From the NCBI RefSeq assembly GCF_001808955.1, contig NZ_KV795253.1:110698-174697 (forward strand): a DNA stretch of 64,000 nt, given 5' to 3'. The DNA comes from Rothia sp. HMSC078H08 (GTDB lineage: Bacteria; Actinomycetota; Actinomycetes; Actinomycetales; Micrococcaceae). Numbering within the stretch: position 1 is the first letter of the stretch; the number at the start of each line of letters is the position of its first letter. The position numbers and the translations under genes were made by a program. Below the pieces are notes generated by a model. The model made no database searches and was not told the origin of the DNA. It was given only the letters and a program-made list of their open reading frames with translations. Below are positions 27,693 to 37,523 of this stretch, in pieces.

Positions 27693-29783
27693 TTACAGGC
27701 TCTGTGCCTGAATTGCGGTAATCGCAACGGTGTTGATGATGTCCTCAACGGTGGTACCGCGCGACAGGTCGTTCACGGGCTTACGCAGACCCTGCAGAAC
27801 CGGGCCCACAGCGGCAGCACCCGAAGACTGCTGAACAGCCTTGTAGGTGTTGTTACCGGTGTTCAGGTCGGGGAAGATGAACACGGTAGCCTGACCAGCG
27901 ACCTCGCTACCGGGCAGCTTGGTCGACGCAATGGACATGTTCGAAGCAGCGTCGTACTGGATCGGGCCCTCGACCGCGAAGTCGGGGTTCGAAGCGCGCA
28001 CGAGCTCGGTTGCCTCGCGCACAACGTCCACGTCTGCGCCAGCGCCGGAGGTGCCGGTCGAGTAGGACAGCATAGCAACCTTGGGGGTGACGCCGAACTG
28101 GCGTGCAGTCTCTGCGGATGCCTTCGCGATGTCGGCGAGCTGCTCTGCGTTGGGGTTCGGGTTCACTGCGCAGTCGCCGTAGACCAGAACGCGGTCTTCC
28201 ATCAGCATCAGGAAGACGGAGGAGACGATCTTGGTGCCGGGGCGGGTCTTGATGAACTCGAGCGAGGGGCGGATGGTGTTCGCGGTGGTGTTCACTGCAC
28301 CGGAAACCATGCCGTCGGCGATGCCCTTGTAAACGAGCATGGTGCCGAAGTACGAGGGGTCGGTCATGCGCTCGCGAGCAGCCTCAATGGTGACGCCCTT
28401 GTGTGCACGCAGCTCAGCGTAGGTTGCTGCGAAGTCCTCGGTGTACTCGTTGTTTTCGATGTCGATGATACGAACGGTGCTGGGCAGTTCGATACCTTCG
28501 GCCTGGCAGATCTCTGCAATCTTGGTGGGGTTGCCGAGCAGGATCAGGTCGCAGAAGTCGCGGCGTGCAATGATTTCGGATGCACGCAGGATTCGCACGT
28601 CGTAACCCTCGGGCAGGACCACGGAGCGGCGGTTTGCGCGTGCGGTCTCGATGAGGTTGTGCAGGAAGCGCAGCGGGGTCATGGATGCGGGGCGCTCAAT
28701 TTCGAGGCGTGCCAGCAGTTCGTCCTTGTTGACGTGCTCGTCCCAACCGCCCATTGCCGCTGCGAGCTTGCGCTGGTGGCCGCTTTCGAGGGTGCCGCGG
28801 ACGCGGGAGACTGCGCGTGCAGACTTGAAGGTGTCCTTGGTGGTGGACAGCACGGGGAACGGCGCGTTGTCGATGAGGGAGCCGACTGCGGTGTTCTTGC
28901 CGGGCAGCGCGTCCAGGCCGCCGGTGAGCAGCACGCCGGAGGGTGCGGGGAAGGTCGGTGCCAGTGCGGATGCGAGGGTTGCTGCGACGATGTCTGCACG
29001 GTCGCCGGGGACGATGACGAAGTCGCCGTCGACGAACTGGTTGAGGAAGTTGGAGACGTTCATTGCTGCGACCTTGATGCCGTGGATGTCGCGGCTGAGG
29101 TCTTCTGCCTTGATGCCTTCGGTGTCGAGCTTGAGGGCTTCGGCAACTTCACCGACGGTGGGTGCGTTCAGTTCGGGGATTTCGGGCAGTACGTAGACGG
29201 GCAGGTTTGCGTCGCCGCGCTTGACGGACTTTTCGATTTCGTCGCGCAGTTCGGGTTCTGCCCGGCTGACGATGATTGCGAGCAGGTCTACCTTGGAGGC
29301 GAGCAGTTCGGTGCGTGCCACGTCGACTGCGGTGACTGCTTCTTCGACGGTTTCTTCCTGTGCGCCGACGATTGCGACGACGGGCAGGCCAAGGTCACGT
29401 GCAATCTGGACGTTCAGGTCGAATTCGACTGAGAGCGCGTTGGCGGGCAGGTAGACGCCGTCGACGATTACGACGTCGCTGTGTGCTGCGACCTTCTCGT
29501 ATGCGGAGACTGCGCGTGCGGAGATCTCTTCGGTGTCGCCTTCTGCGATGAGTGCGAGTGCGTCGGTCATGGAGACTGCGCCGCCTACCTGCTCTTCGGT
29601 CAGGCCGAAGTGTTCACGGATGAGGCGTGCCATGGGGTCGTCGGCGATGGTTGCGCCGTCGAATACGGGGCGGAAGAAGCCGACGCGGTCTGCGCGCTTG
29701 ATGAGGGAGTCTGCTAGACCCAGGGCTACGAGGGACTTGCCCGAGTTCTGGGACATAGCGGAGAGGTAAAGACCGGTGGTCAT
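27693..29783 (-). CDS. pta: Phosphate acetyltransferase
   Basis: Converts acetyl-CoA and phosphate to acetyl phosphate and CoA in the acetate overflow pathway. 696 residues, the long form: an N-terminal P-loop BioD-like domain (YLSAMSQNSGKSLVALGLAD), a central DRTGG-like domain, and the C-terminal PTA_PTB catalytic domain (from ~residue 370) with MLSYSTGTSGAGADVDVV, GPIQYDAAS and TVFIFPDLNTGN. Acetate kinase is encoded 17 kb away (46951) rather than next to it, which is unusual. Strong codon bias suggests high expression. Monocistronic. Confidence 0.96.
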   Translation of the reverse strand: MTTGLYLSAMSQNSGKSLVALGLADSLIKRADRVGFFRPVFDGATIADDPMARLIREHFGLTEEQVGGAVSMTDALALIAEGDTEEISARAVSAYEKVAAHSDVVIVDGVYLPANALSVEFDLNVQIARDLGLPVVAIVGAQEETVEEAVTAVDVARTELLASKVDLLAIIVSRAEPELRDEIEKSVKRGDANLPVYVLPEIPELNAPTVGEVAEALKLDTEGIKAEDLSRDIHGIKVAAMNVSNFLNQFVDGDFVIVPGDRADIVAATLASALAPTFPAPSGVLLTGGLDALPGKNTAVGSLIDNAPFPVLSTTKDTFKSARAVSRVRGTLESGHQRKLAAAMGGWDEHVNKDELLARLEIERPASMTPLRFLHNLIETARANRRSVVLPEGYDVRILRASEIIARRDFCDLILLGNPTKIAEICQAEGIELPSTVRIIDIENNEYTEDFAATYAELRAHKGVTIEAARERMTDPSYFGTMLVYKGIADGMVSGAVNTTANTIRPSLEFIKTRPGTKIVSSVFLMLMEDRVLVYGDCAVNPNPNAEQLADIAKASAETARQFGVTPKVAMLSYSTGTSGAGADVDVVREATELVRASNPDFAVEGPIQYDAASNMSIASTKLPGSEVAGQATVFIFPDLNTGNNTYKAVQQSSGAAAVGPVLQGLRKPVNDLSRGTTVEDIINTVAITAIQAQSL

Positions 29784-30022
29784 TGTTTTACTGTCCTTCT
29801 ATGCGATGTTCGGCGCTGGGTCCCGCGGTTGTGCAGGGGTGTATGTGCTCCTGTGCGCGGGTGCGTCGAGCTTATAGGTCATCTTCTATCTTAAGGCGTT
29901 GTGGGGGTGGCGCCTAACAGGGAGTGCGGTGCGCTGCGTCATGTGTTGCGTCATGTGGGGCGGATGCGCAGCTTGTTAGGGCTGGGGTGTTTTGCGTGCC
30001 GCCTCCTGGTGTGGTGTGCCGT
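29784..30022. other. Intergenic region upstream of pta
   Basis: About 240 bases with no supported gene. It contains the pta promoter on the minus strand and the 3' side of the acetyltransferase gene. Tandem short repeats (GTGCGGTGCGCTGCGTCATGTG with CGTCATGTGGGGC nearby) around 29935-29960 are low-complexity only. Confidence 0.35.
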
Positions 30023-30646
30023 TTAGGGGTTGAGGATGCGGGTGTATCGTACGCTGCATCCGGGGGCCCAGGAGCCGCGCGCTTGGAAGTACACGCCTTC
30101 GTTACGGTAGCCGAGGCGCTCGTAGAAGGAGAGCGCTCGTTCGTTTTCTGCCATGACCCACAGGTAGGAGTTTTCGTCCGGGTAGATGACGGATTCGTAG
30201 AGTGCCTGTCCGAGCCCGGTTCCGTGCGTGTGGTTGAGGGTGTACAGGTGCGTGAGTTTGCGGGTGCCTGTGGGCAGTTCGGGGAGGGACTCGGCACGTT
30301 CGAGTTCCCAGGAGGAGGGCTCACACAGGGAGAGCGCCAGGCCGACCGGCTTATCCCAGTCGATCTGCGCGCCGATGGAGCAGGAGAGCCCGCCGTCGGG
30401 GGTCCAGCCGGGCACCTCATAGGCGAAGAAGCCGCGCACGGTGGAGGAGGAGAGGTGGCGGTGGAAGTCTTCGAGGTATTCGTTGCGTTCGGCGCGGTGG
30501 CGGGCGGTGAAGCTTTCCCCGAGCGCGTCGAAGTAGATCGGGTCGTAGGTTTGCTCCATGCAGTCCAGCTGCAGGTTGACGTATTTTTCGGCGTCGGTCG
30601 GTTCAATCGGTGCGAGCGCGTAGCGGCCCTGACATACAAATCCCAT
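30023..30646 (-). CDS. GNAT-family N-acetyltransferase
   Basis: 207 residues, one GNAT domain. Acetyl-CoA-binding region THGTGLGQALYESVI (motif A, here T..TGLGQAL) and the preceding strand HLYTLNHT are clear, followed by motif B (LWVMAENERALSFYERLGYRNEGVYFQ). N-terminal part (LAPIEPTDAEKYVNLQLDC) is family-typical. Substrate is unknown; could be an amine, amino acid or protein N terminus. ATG start; divergent from the methyltransferase-like gene. Confidence 0.88.
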   Translation of the reverse strand: MGFVCQGRYALAPIEPTDAEKYVNLQLDCMEQTYDPIYFDALGESFTARHRAERNEYLEDFHRHLSSSTVRGFFAYEVPGWTPDGGLSCSIGAQIDWDKPVGLALSLCEPSSWELERAESLPELPTGTRKLTHLYTLNHTHGTGLGQALYESVIYPDENSYLWVMAENERALSFYERLGYRNEGVYFQARGSWAPGCSVRYTRILNP

Positions 30647-30738
30647 GGGTTCTAGTCTACTCAGCCGGCCCCCGTGGAGGCGGTTCCTTGCGGGTGCGTA
30701 CGCTAGGGGCGTGCGGGCTGTCGGCTAGTCTAGTGGGT

Positions 30739-31635
30739 ATGGCGAAAAAGAGCAGGGCACCCAAGAAGTCCCAAAAGGCGCAGAAAACCCAGAAGCAGCA
30801 GAAGAACCGCATCGACGATACCGAGAACACCCCCGTGCAAGGTGCCGCCGCTGGCGTGTACCCCATCTCTACGGGTGAGGCGGAGCTGGTCCCCGACGGC
30901 TACCACGCCGACGGCTGGCTGCTACTCATTAATGGTGTGCAGTCTTCCCACGTGATTGTGGGTGAGCCCCGCCAGCTGGATTTTGAGTACATGCGCTGGA
31001 TTGCGGCGGTCGTCTCCTCGCACGTGGAGGAGCACCTGGACGCTGCGAAGCTGCGCATCACCCACCTGGGCGGTGGCGCGTGCTCGATGGCGCGCTATTT
31101 CGCTGACCTGTACCCGACGAGCCGCAACACGGTTGTTGAGCTGGATGCCAAGCTCGCCGAGTACGTGCGCGCCTGGTTCGACATCCCCAAGGCGCCGCGC
31201 GTGAAGATTCGTGTGGGTGAGGCGGGTGCCGTCACCGCGACCTTCGCGCCCGCATCCCGTGACGTGCTGATCCGTGACGTATTCGCCGGGGACACCACCC
31301 CCGAGGCGCTCACCACCGTCGAGTTCACCCGCACCGTCGCCGAGTCCCTGGCACCCGGCGGCCTGTACATCCTGAACTGTGGTGACGGGCCGGCGCTGAC
31401 CGGTGCCCGCGCGGAGGCGTCCGCACTGCTCGAAGTGTTCGAGTACGTGTGCATTGTGGCGGATTCGGCAATGTTGAAGGGCCGCCGCCGCGGCAACGTC
31501 ATTATTGCCGGTTCGCACGCGCCCCTGCCGGAGGCCGGCTCCGTGCAGGCGGCCGCTATTTCCCGCGAGCTCATGGGTGGAGGCGTACCCGCCCAGTACT
31601 GGGACACCGCGCGGGTGCGCCAGTTCGTGCGGTAG
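30739..31635 (+). CDS. Spermidine synthase-like SAM-binding protein
   Basis: 298 residues from the ATG at 30739; upstream in-frame codons belong to the divergent promoter. The first ~35 residues are Lys/Gln-rich (KKSRAPKKSQKAQKTQKQQK) and probably disordered. The Rossmann fold shows HLGGGACSMARYFADLYPTS (motif I), VVELDAKLAEYVRAWF, VGEAGAV and DVLIRDVFAGD (the acidic post-II motif of spermidine synthases). Actinobacterial members of this group mostly lack known polyamine activity, so the reaction remains open. Poor ribosome binding site. Monocistronic; followed by palindrome copy 4. Confidence 0.82.
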   Translation: MAKKSRAPKKSQKAQKTQKQQKNRIDDTENTPVQGAAAGVYPISTGEAELVPDGYHADGWLLLINGVQSSHVIVGEPRQLDFEYMRWIAAVVSSHVEEHLDAAKLRITHLGGGACSMARYFADLYPTSRNTVVELDAKLAEYVRAWFDIPKAPRVKIRVGEAGAVTATFAPASRDVLIRDVFAGDTTPEALTTVEFTRTVAESLAPGGLYILNCGDGPALTGARAEASALLEVFEYVCIVADSAMLKGRRRGNVIIAGSHAPLPEAGSVQAAAISRELMGGGVPAQYWDTARVRQFVR

Positions 31636-31659
31636 CGGTTTTCAGTAATGACTTAAGTT

Positions 31660-31730
31660 TTTCGGTGATAGGTTAGTGACTTTGGTAGGGGCTTTTAACT
31701 ACCGCCAAAGTCACTAACCTATCGCCAAAT
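31660..31730. repeat. Long palindromic repeat, type B, copy 4
   Basis: Contains a perfect 19-bp inverted repeat, GATAGGTTAGTGACTTTGG (31667-31685) and its complement (31705-31723), with an interior GGTAG/CTACC stem over GGGCTTTTAA. Lies between two co-directional genes, so it may act as terminator of the first. Confidence 0.85.
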
Positions 31731-31767
31731 TCGGTGCCCCCTCCACAGCAGACGCTACTATAGTGGC

Positions 31768-32715
31768 ATGCGATACACCTACCTTGGCCCCTCCGGCACC
31801 TTCACCGAATCCGCCCTGCTGAGCGTCCCCGGCGCATCCGACGCCGAATGCATCCCCGCTACCAGCGTGCCCGACGCGCTCGCACGCCTGAACGCGGGCG
31901 AGGTGGACGCCGCCATGGTGCCCATCGAAAACTCCGTGGAGGGCGGCGTGAGTGCCACCCTGGACGCTATCGCAGCCAGCGAGGGTGTACGCATCATCCG
32001 CGAGGTGCTCGTACCGATCCGCTTCGTGCTGGTCGCCGCGAAGCCCATCAACATTGAAGACGTCAAGACTATCTCCACCCACTCGCACGCTTGGGCGCAG
32101 GTGCGCGGCTGGGCGCAGGAGAATGTGCCCACTGCCGCCTACCTGCCCGGCTCCTCCACCGCCGCGGCGGCTGTCGGCCTGCTCGAAGAGGGGTGCACCT
32201 ACGATGCGGCAATCTGCTCCCCGGCGCTGCTGAACTACCACCCGGAACTGCACGTGTTGCAGGACAACATCGGCGACAACAAGAACGCCGTAACCCGCTT
32301 CGTGCTGCTCTCCCGCACCGCCGACATCCCCGAACCGACCGGCTCCGACAAGACCACCCTGACCGTGCCGCTGCCCGCTAACCGCGCCGGCGCCCTGCTC
32401 GAACTGCTCGAACAGTTCTCCGTGCGCGGTGTGAACCTCTCCCGCATCGAATCGCGCCCCACCGGCGAAGGCATGGGCTCCTACTCGTTCAGCATCGACG
32501 CCGACGGCCACATCTACGAGGCACGCATGCGCGACGCCCTGCGCGGCCTGCACCGCGTCTCCCCGACGCTGAAGTTCCTCGGCTCCTACCCGCGCGCCGA
32601 CCACGAAAACACCGAGGTCGACAGCATCCACTCCGACGCCTCCTTCGACGCCGCGCACGAGTGGGTCGAGTCCCTCTTCCCGAACGGCCGCCCCGCACAG
32701 CTGCAGCGCCGCTAG
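31768..32715 (+). CDS. pheA: Prephenate dehydratase with ACT domain
   Basis: Makes phenylpyruvate from prephenate in phenylalanine synthesis; cytoplasmic. 315 residues: the periplasmic-binding-like catalytic domain (MRYTYLGPSGTFTESALL, VPIENSVEGGVSATLD, and the conserved TRF in NAVTRFVLL) and a C-terminal ACT regulatory domain (NRAGALLELLEQFSVRGVNLSRIESRPTG, with the ESRP feedback motif) at residues ~205-285. Phenylalanine feedback is expected. Stand-alone enzyme without chorismate mutase, as in other actinobacteria. It precedes serS by ~90 bases. Confidence 0.96.
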   Translation: MRYTYLGPSGTFTESALLSVPGASDAECIPATSVPDALARLNAGEVDAAMVPIENSVEGGVSATLDAIAASEGVRIIREVLVPIRFVLVAAKPINIEDVKTISTHSHAWAQVRGWAQENVPTAAYLPGSSTAAAAVGLLEEGCTYDAAICSPALLNYHPELHVLQDNIGDNKNAVTRFVLLSRTADIPEPTGSDKTTLTVPLPANRAGALLELLEQFSVRGVNLSRIESRPTGEGMGSYSFSIDADGHIYEARMRDALRGLHRVSPTLKFLGSYPRADHENTEVDSIHSDASFDAAHEWVESLFPNGRPAQLQRR

Positions 32716-32806
32716 CCGGCCGCCGCTAGACACCCCCGCACCTACCCGCGCCCCACCAGCGCAAACCCCGCCCACAACCCACCGCAAGATTAGGTAGGAT
32801 AAAACA

Positions 32807-34114
32807 GTGATTGATATTAACCTCCTCCGCGAAAACCCCGACGTCTTCCGCGCCTCCCAGCGAGCACGCGGCAAGGACGAAACCCACGTCGACCGCATCC
32901 TCGAAGCCGACGCCGCACGCCGCGCACTCATCGGCGAATACGAGACCCTGCGCGCCGAGCAGAACGCCTTCGGCAAGAAGGTTGCCAAGGCACCCAAGGA
33001 AGAAAAGCCCGCACTCGTTGCACAGGCCAAGGAACTGGCCGCCCGCGTCAACGATGCGAAGGCAGCCTCCGAGGCGAAGACCGCCGAATACGAGGAACTG
33101 ATCAGCAGCATCGAGAACCTCATCATCGATGGCGTGCCCACCGGCGGCGAAGACGACTACGTGGTCGTCAAGAAGGTCGGTACCCCCCGCGACTTCACCG
33201 CTGACGGCTTCGAGCCGCGCGACCACCTCGAAATCGGCGAACTCGTCGACGGCATCGACATGGCACGCGGCGCGAAGGTCTCCGGCGCACGCTTCTACTT
33301 CCTCAAGGGCCAGGTAGCACGCCTGGAGCAGGCACTCATGTGGATGGCGCTCGACCTGGCCACCCAGCACGGCTTCACCATGATGACCACCCCCACCCTG
33401 GTACGCCCCGAAATCATGAACGGCACCGGCTTCAACGTCAAGCACGACGACGAAATCTACCGCCTCGAACGCGACGACCTGTACCTGGTCGGCACCTCCG
33501 AGGTGGCGCTCGCCGGCTACCACACCGACGAAATTCTCGACTTCGAGAAGGGCGCGAAGAAGTACCTGGGCTGGTCCTCCTGCTACCGCCGCGAGGCAGG
33601 CTCCGCAGGTAAGGACACCCGCGGCATCATTCGCGTGCACCAGTTCAACAAGGCTGAAATGTTCGTCTACTGCCCCGTCGAGCAGGCAGAAGAGATGCAC
33701 GAGAAGCTGCTGTCCCTCGAAGAGGAAATGCTGCAGCGCTGCGGCCTCGCATACCGCGTGATTGACACCGCCGCAGGCGACCTGGGCACCTCCGCAGCCC
33801 GCAAGTTCGACTGCGAGGCGTGGGTCCCCACCCAGGGCACCTACCGTGAGCTGACCTCCACCTCGAACTGCACCACCTATCAGGCGCGCCGCCTGAACAT
33901 CCGCGAGCGCACCCCGGACACCGTGGACGAGGCAGGCAACGTGCGTAAGGGCCGCACCCGCTCCGTAGCGACCCTGAACGGCACCCTGGCGACGACTCGC
34001 TGGGTGGTTGCCATCCTGGAGACTCACCAGCAGGCAGACGGTTCTGTTGTGATTCCTGAGGCACTCCGCCCCTACATGGGTGGTGCCGAGGTCATCCCCG
34101 CTGTCGCTGAATAA
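32807..34114 (+). CDS. serS: Seryl-tRNA synthetase
   Basis: Charges tRNA-Ser with serine. 435 residues with the N-terminal long coiled-coil arm (residues ~30-105, Lys/Ala/Glu-rich) that binds the tRNA variable loop and a class II catalytic core: motif 2 ([24 protein letters not shown], split across ~260-285) and motif 3 ([17 protein letters not shown]). Start follows an AT-rich gap after pheA. The last 30 codons are present a second time 78 bases downstream (34193-34282), so this coding region may have been replaced by recombination. Confidence 0.97.
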   Translation: MIDINLLRENPDVFRASQRARGKDETHVDRILEADAARRALIGEYETLRAEQNAFGKKVAKAPKEEKPALVAQAKELAARVNDAKAASEAKTAEYEELISSIENLIIDGVPTGGEDDYVVVKKVGTPRDFTADGFEPRDHLEIGELVDGIDMARGAKVSGARFYFLKGQVARLEQALMWMALDLATQHGFTMMTTPTLVRPEIMNGTGFNVKHDDEIYRLERDDLYLVGTSEVALAGYHTDEILDFEKGAKKYLGWSSCYRREAGSAGKDTRGIIRVHQFNKAEMFVYCPVEQAEEMHEKLLSLEEEMLQRCGLAYRVIDTAAGDLGTSAARKFDCEAWVPTQGTYRELTSTSNCTTYQARRLNIRERTPDTVDEAGNVRKGRTRSVATLNGTLATTRWVVAILETHQQADGSVVIPEALRPYMGGAEVIPAVAE

Positions 34115-34282
<168 letters not shown>

Positions 34283-34321
34283 GGGGAAACCCCGCCCGCT
34301 GAGTAATCTCACAACCAGCTG

Positions 34322-34359
34322 AAAAACCCGCTCACCGCGTAAACGGTGGGCGGGTTTTT
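34322..34359 (+). terminator. Rho-independent terminator after serS
   Basis: AAAACCCGC(T)CACCG / CGGTG(G)GCGGGTTTTT hairpin with a T-run, lying behind the duplicated serS tail. Confidence 0.85.
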
Positions 34360-34383
34360 GCGTATCCCGGTAGTCTAAGAACT

Positions 34384-35472
34384 ATGCCTCTTTACCGTAA
34401 GCTCCTTGGTGTTTCTGCGGCGGCGGCTCTGACCGCCTCCGTCACTCGTGCCCGCCGTGAAGCGCGCCGACGCGCTATCGAACTGGGCGCGCCCTTCGGC
34501 GTTCTGCCGACCCTGCCCACCGGGCAGGCACAGCGCGTGGGCGTGGTGTACAACCCCAGCAAGCCCGGCGCTGCGGCGGCTGTCGAGATCCTGGAACGTA
34601 TCCTCGCGGCGAACGGCCACCCGCAGGCGCTGGTGCGCACCACCCGCGTGGACGAGCCCGGTTCTGAGGCTGCCCGTGAGCTGATCGCTGAGGGTGTTGA
34701 CCTGCTGATTGCTGCCGGTGGTGACGGTACGGTGCGTGCTGTGGCGGCGGCGCTGGCGCATCATGAGGGACGCAAGCCGCGTCTGGGTATTCTGCCGATG
34801 GGTACCGGTAACCTGCTGGCGCGTAACCTGTACATTCCGGTCAGTGACGTGGCGGCGTGCGTGAATATTGCGCTCAACGGTGCAGGTCAGGCCGTTGATG
34901 CGATTGAGATGACGACGACGAGCACCCCCGGTGAAGAAACCGAACACACGTTCTTTGTGATGAGTGGTGCCGGCTTTGATGCGCTCGTTATGAATGATAC
35001 GAACGAGGAGATTAAGGCGAAGTTCGGCTGGGTTGCGTACGTGCAGTCCGGCATGAAGCATATGCTGGGCAGGTCGCACCCGGTGCGTATTAGCGTGGAC
35101 GGTGGGGAGTCTCGTACTCTGCCGATGCGTTCGGTGCTGATCGCGAATTGTGGCCGCCTGCAGGGTGGTATTCGCCTGGCGGATATGACGGATGTGAATG
35201 ACGGTAATCTTGAGGTGATTGTGGCGTCGCCGCGTGACCTGGTGGAGTGGGGGCTGTTGATGGCGAAGGTTACGCGCCGCACGATTTTGGGGTCGCCGCG
35301 CATTGAGTTGCCGGTGATTCGCCACCTGGTGGGGTCTGAGGTGGTGTTGGAGTTCCCGGATGGTGCGCAGCCGGTTGAGGTGGATGGTGATCCGGCGCCG
35401 TCGGCGTACCGTATTAGCGCGCGCGTGCTGCCTGCCGCCGTGGAGGTGGCGGTCCACCCCGAGGTGCTCTAG
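34384..35472 (+). CDS. Diacylglycerol/lipid kinase family protein
   Basis: 362 residues of the DagK/YegS/LCB5 catalytic family. The nucleotide-binding region shows RVGVVYNPSKPGA, the hallmark LLIAAGGDGTVRAVA and GILPMGTGNLLARNL. C-terminal beta-rich domain includes VSVDGGESRTLPM-like, CGRLQGGIRLADM and VEVDGDPAP. Phosphorylates diacylglycerol or a related lipid; acts at the membrane face. ATG start, no obvious membrane segment, although the N terminus (KLLGVSAAAALTASV) is hydrophobic. Monocistronic, followed by a strong terminator. Confidence 0.9.
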   Translation: MPLYRKLLGVSAAAALTASVTRARREARRRAIELGAPFGVLPTLPTGQAQRVGVVYNPSKPGAAAAVEILERILAANGHPQALVRTTRVDEPGSEAARELIAEGVDLLIAAGGDGTVRAVAAALAHHEGRKPRLGILPMGTGNLLARNLYIPVSDVAACVNIALNGAGQAVDAIEMTTTSTPGEETEHTFFVMSGAGFDALVMNDTNEEIKAKFGWVAYVQSGMKHMLGRSHPVRISVDGGESRTLPMRSVLIANCGRLQGGIRLADMTDVNDGNLEVIVASPRDLVEWGLLMAKVTRRTILGSPRIELPVIRHLVGSEVVLEFPDGAQPVEVDGDPAPSAYRISARVLPAAVEVAVHPEVL

Positions 35473-35490
35473 CCGTCTTAAACGTATAAA

Positions 35491-35532
35491 CGCGGTGGGG
35501 CGCGACCTGATGAAAGGTCGTGCCCCACCGCG
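35491..35532. terminator. Bidirectional terminator
   Basis: 18-bp stem CGCGGTGGGGCGCGACCT / AGGTCGTGCCCCACCGCG (one G-U pair) followed by TTTTA; between convergent genes. Confidence 0.9.
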
Positions 35533-35560
35533 TTTTATTGCTAGTACAGGCTGTTAGGTT

Positions 35561-36241
35561 TTAGGAGCCCCAGGTAATGAACTCGTCGGGGTCTGCGGAG
35601 CTAAAGCTCGGCAGAGTTGAGGGAATCCAGAAGCGCCAGTCACCATCGTGCCATTCCATGACGACATCAGTAGAGCGGTAGGTGCCGGAAGGGAGCTTGA
35701 TAAGAATCCGAATAGCCGCGCGCTCGGGAGTGTAGGAGATATATCGGTACCCTACAACTGGAACGGTGGTAGTGGACTTCTTGGTACGGCTCTCGCGTGC
35801 AGAGTCGGCACCCGGACCGATTACAGTCGGCATGTAGGAATCCGGGGTCGAGTTTACTTGGATGTACGCCCAAGTTGCAGCGTAGAGCGCGCCCTCGGCA
35901 GAGTGCTCAAAGCAGTTGCGAATCGGGGAGTTTGCCATCGGACCAGCGGTCTTCGACACCGGGCCAATCCAACCCTCATCGGTGGTTACCCACGTGGTGT
36001 CCTTGGGTGCTGCATCCAGTACTGCCTGGTCGTCTGAGGCGCCGGCACCGCAGGTGCCTGCCGCTACCGTTGAGGTGGCCTTCGACTGAGCCGCACCGTT
36101 CGAGCCGCCCGAAGCGGAGGTGTTGGAATTATCGCCGCCGCGCGGAATCAGCACGATGACCAGTACAACGAGGAGGGCGACGACGGCTGCTGCCAGTCCG
36201 AAAGCCCAGCGGGGGATAGTGACTCCGCCCTTGTTCTCCAT
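35561..36241 (-). CDS. Membrane-anchored protein of unknown function
   Basis: 226 residues from the ATG at 36241 with GGAG at six bases. A short N terminus is followed by one membrane helix (GLAAAVVALLVVLVIVLIP), a Ser/Asn/Gly linker and an external domain of ~150 residues with two Cys (GTCGAG; IRNCFEHS) and Trp/Tyr-rich segments (WVTTDEGWIGPVSKT, GALYAATWAYIQVNS, GDWRFWIPS). The type is common in actinobacteria as an uncharacterised surface protein. Genes around give no hint of its role. Confidence 0.78.
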   Translation of the reverse strand: MENKGGVTIPRWAFGLAAAVVALLVVLVIVLIPRGGDNSNTSASGGSNGAAQSKATSTVAAGTCGAGASDDQAVLDAAPKDTTWVTTDEGWIGPVSKTAGPMANSPIRNCFEHSAEGALYAATWAYIQVNSTPDSYMPTVIGPGADSARESRTKKSTTTVPVVGYRYISYTPERAAIRILIKLPSGTYRSTDVVMEWHDGDWRFWIPSTLPSFSSADPDEFITWGS

Positions 36242-36676
36242 AACAATCTCCAAAATACGTAGACCCCACAATTCGGGGCGCGACAAACCCACCCCCAGCA
36301 GGAGGGCAGAGATTGAATGAGTGATGAGAAACTATGCGGTACCGCAGGAAAAGCATCTGAGCCAGAACACAACATCGAGGACTGCAAGACGCAAAAACAC
36401 GGCGGCACATATTTATCGGTGTCAAAAGATACCCTATCATGCCTACAGATATCCTGCAGGCGCTCGCCCTGAGCTACCATGATATGAGCTGGACTGCACG
36501 AAAAAGAACCGAATTCATACCGCTAATCCGGTACCTAACCGTGCACCCACTATGCGTCAACGCCCGACGCAGACACCAACCGCAGGCGGTCGCAACGCTA
36601 CACAGCCCAGCATATGCCCCGCCTAGACGCATCACACCGATACATAGATACCGTTCATCAGAGAAAGCCCCTCTCC
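36242..36676. other. Divergent intergenic region
   Basis: About 430 bases between divergent membrane-anchored-protein and lipoprotein genes. It should contain both promoters. AT-rich sequence at 36400-36440 is the best candidate; I see no strong motif, hairpin or gene. Confidence 0.4.
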
Positions 36677-37426
36677 ATGACCCGCAAAATCACCGCAACC
36701 GCCGCTGCCCTCGCACTGCTCGCTACCGGCTGCTCTGCTAGCACCGATAGCTCCGCACCGGGCGGAACCCTCATCACCAGCGGAACCTCTACCGCCACCA
36801 GCACCCCCACCCCCAGCTCTACTACTCCTGCACCCGCAACCACCACCGCAGGCCGCACCCCCACCGTCACCGAGGTGACCGCCTCCCCGAGCGCGACGGA
36901 AAGCACCACCGCGGCATCCACCACTGCGGCAGCGACCCCGACCCCGACCGTGAGCCTTGACCCTTCACCCCTGGCGGGAACCGGTGGTGGACCCCAGCAG
37001 CCCTCCAGCGTTCCTACCCTCAATAGCATCACTGACGAAGACCGTGGTCGCGCGCTTGAAACCGCGAAAGCAATTGTCGCCGCATACACCAGCGGCAAGC
37101 CGTACAAGGAATGGTCAGAAGAGCTCTACCCGATGGTCGACCCCGAAGTGCAGAATGAGTACGGGCCTAAATCGCGTATTGACCTTTTGAAAGGAACCGT
37201 AATCAGCGCTGAACTGGTCGATGACCCGACCCTGAAAGTTCCTGGTGGGGACAACCCCTACTGGCTTACGGTTAGCGTGCGAGTCGAGGGAAGCCTCAGC
37301 CCCGCCTACTACGTGCGTTTGCACCGTACTGCGGAGCGACCCAATAAGTGGAAGGCGTCTCATATTCTTGAACCGCAGGGCTACAAGCTCTTTGCTGAAA
37401 AATGGCTCAAGCAGCATAACAAGTAG
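36677..37426 (+). CDS. Lipoprotein with Thr/Ser/Pro-rich stalk
   Basis: 249 residues from the ATG at 36677. Signal and lipobox (ALALLATGC) are followed by ~80 residues of Thr/Ser/Pro/Ala, a wall-spanning stalk. The C-terminal ~140-residue domain (ALETAKAIVAAYTSGKPYKE, WSEELYPMVDPEVQNEYG, PYWLTVSVRVEG, YYVRLHRTA) resembles small NTF2-like or DUF6318-type lipoprotein domains, so it may be a distant paralogue of the lipoprotein at 22427. Surface-exposed. No operon partner. Confidence 0.8.
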   Translation: MTRKITATAAALALLATGCSASTDSSAPGGTLITSGTSTATSTPTPSSTTPAPATTTAGRTPTVTEVTASPSATESTTAASTTAAATPTPTVSLDPSPLAGTGGGPQQPSSVPTLNSITDEDRGRALETAKAIVAAYTSGKPYKEWSEELYPMVDPEVQNEYGPKSRIDLLKGTVISAELVDDPTLKVPGGDNPYWLTVSVRVEGSLSPAYYVRLHRTAERPNKWKASHILEPQGYKLFAEKWLKQHNK

Positions 37427-37523
37427 AGCGATGGGCGATGCTTCACACTGGGATGAGCCCCTGCAGGGGTCTAAGTTGAGGAGCCTACCGGCACCCTAAC
37501 TGCCTATTTGTGATCTGGATTAT

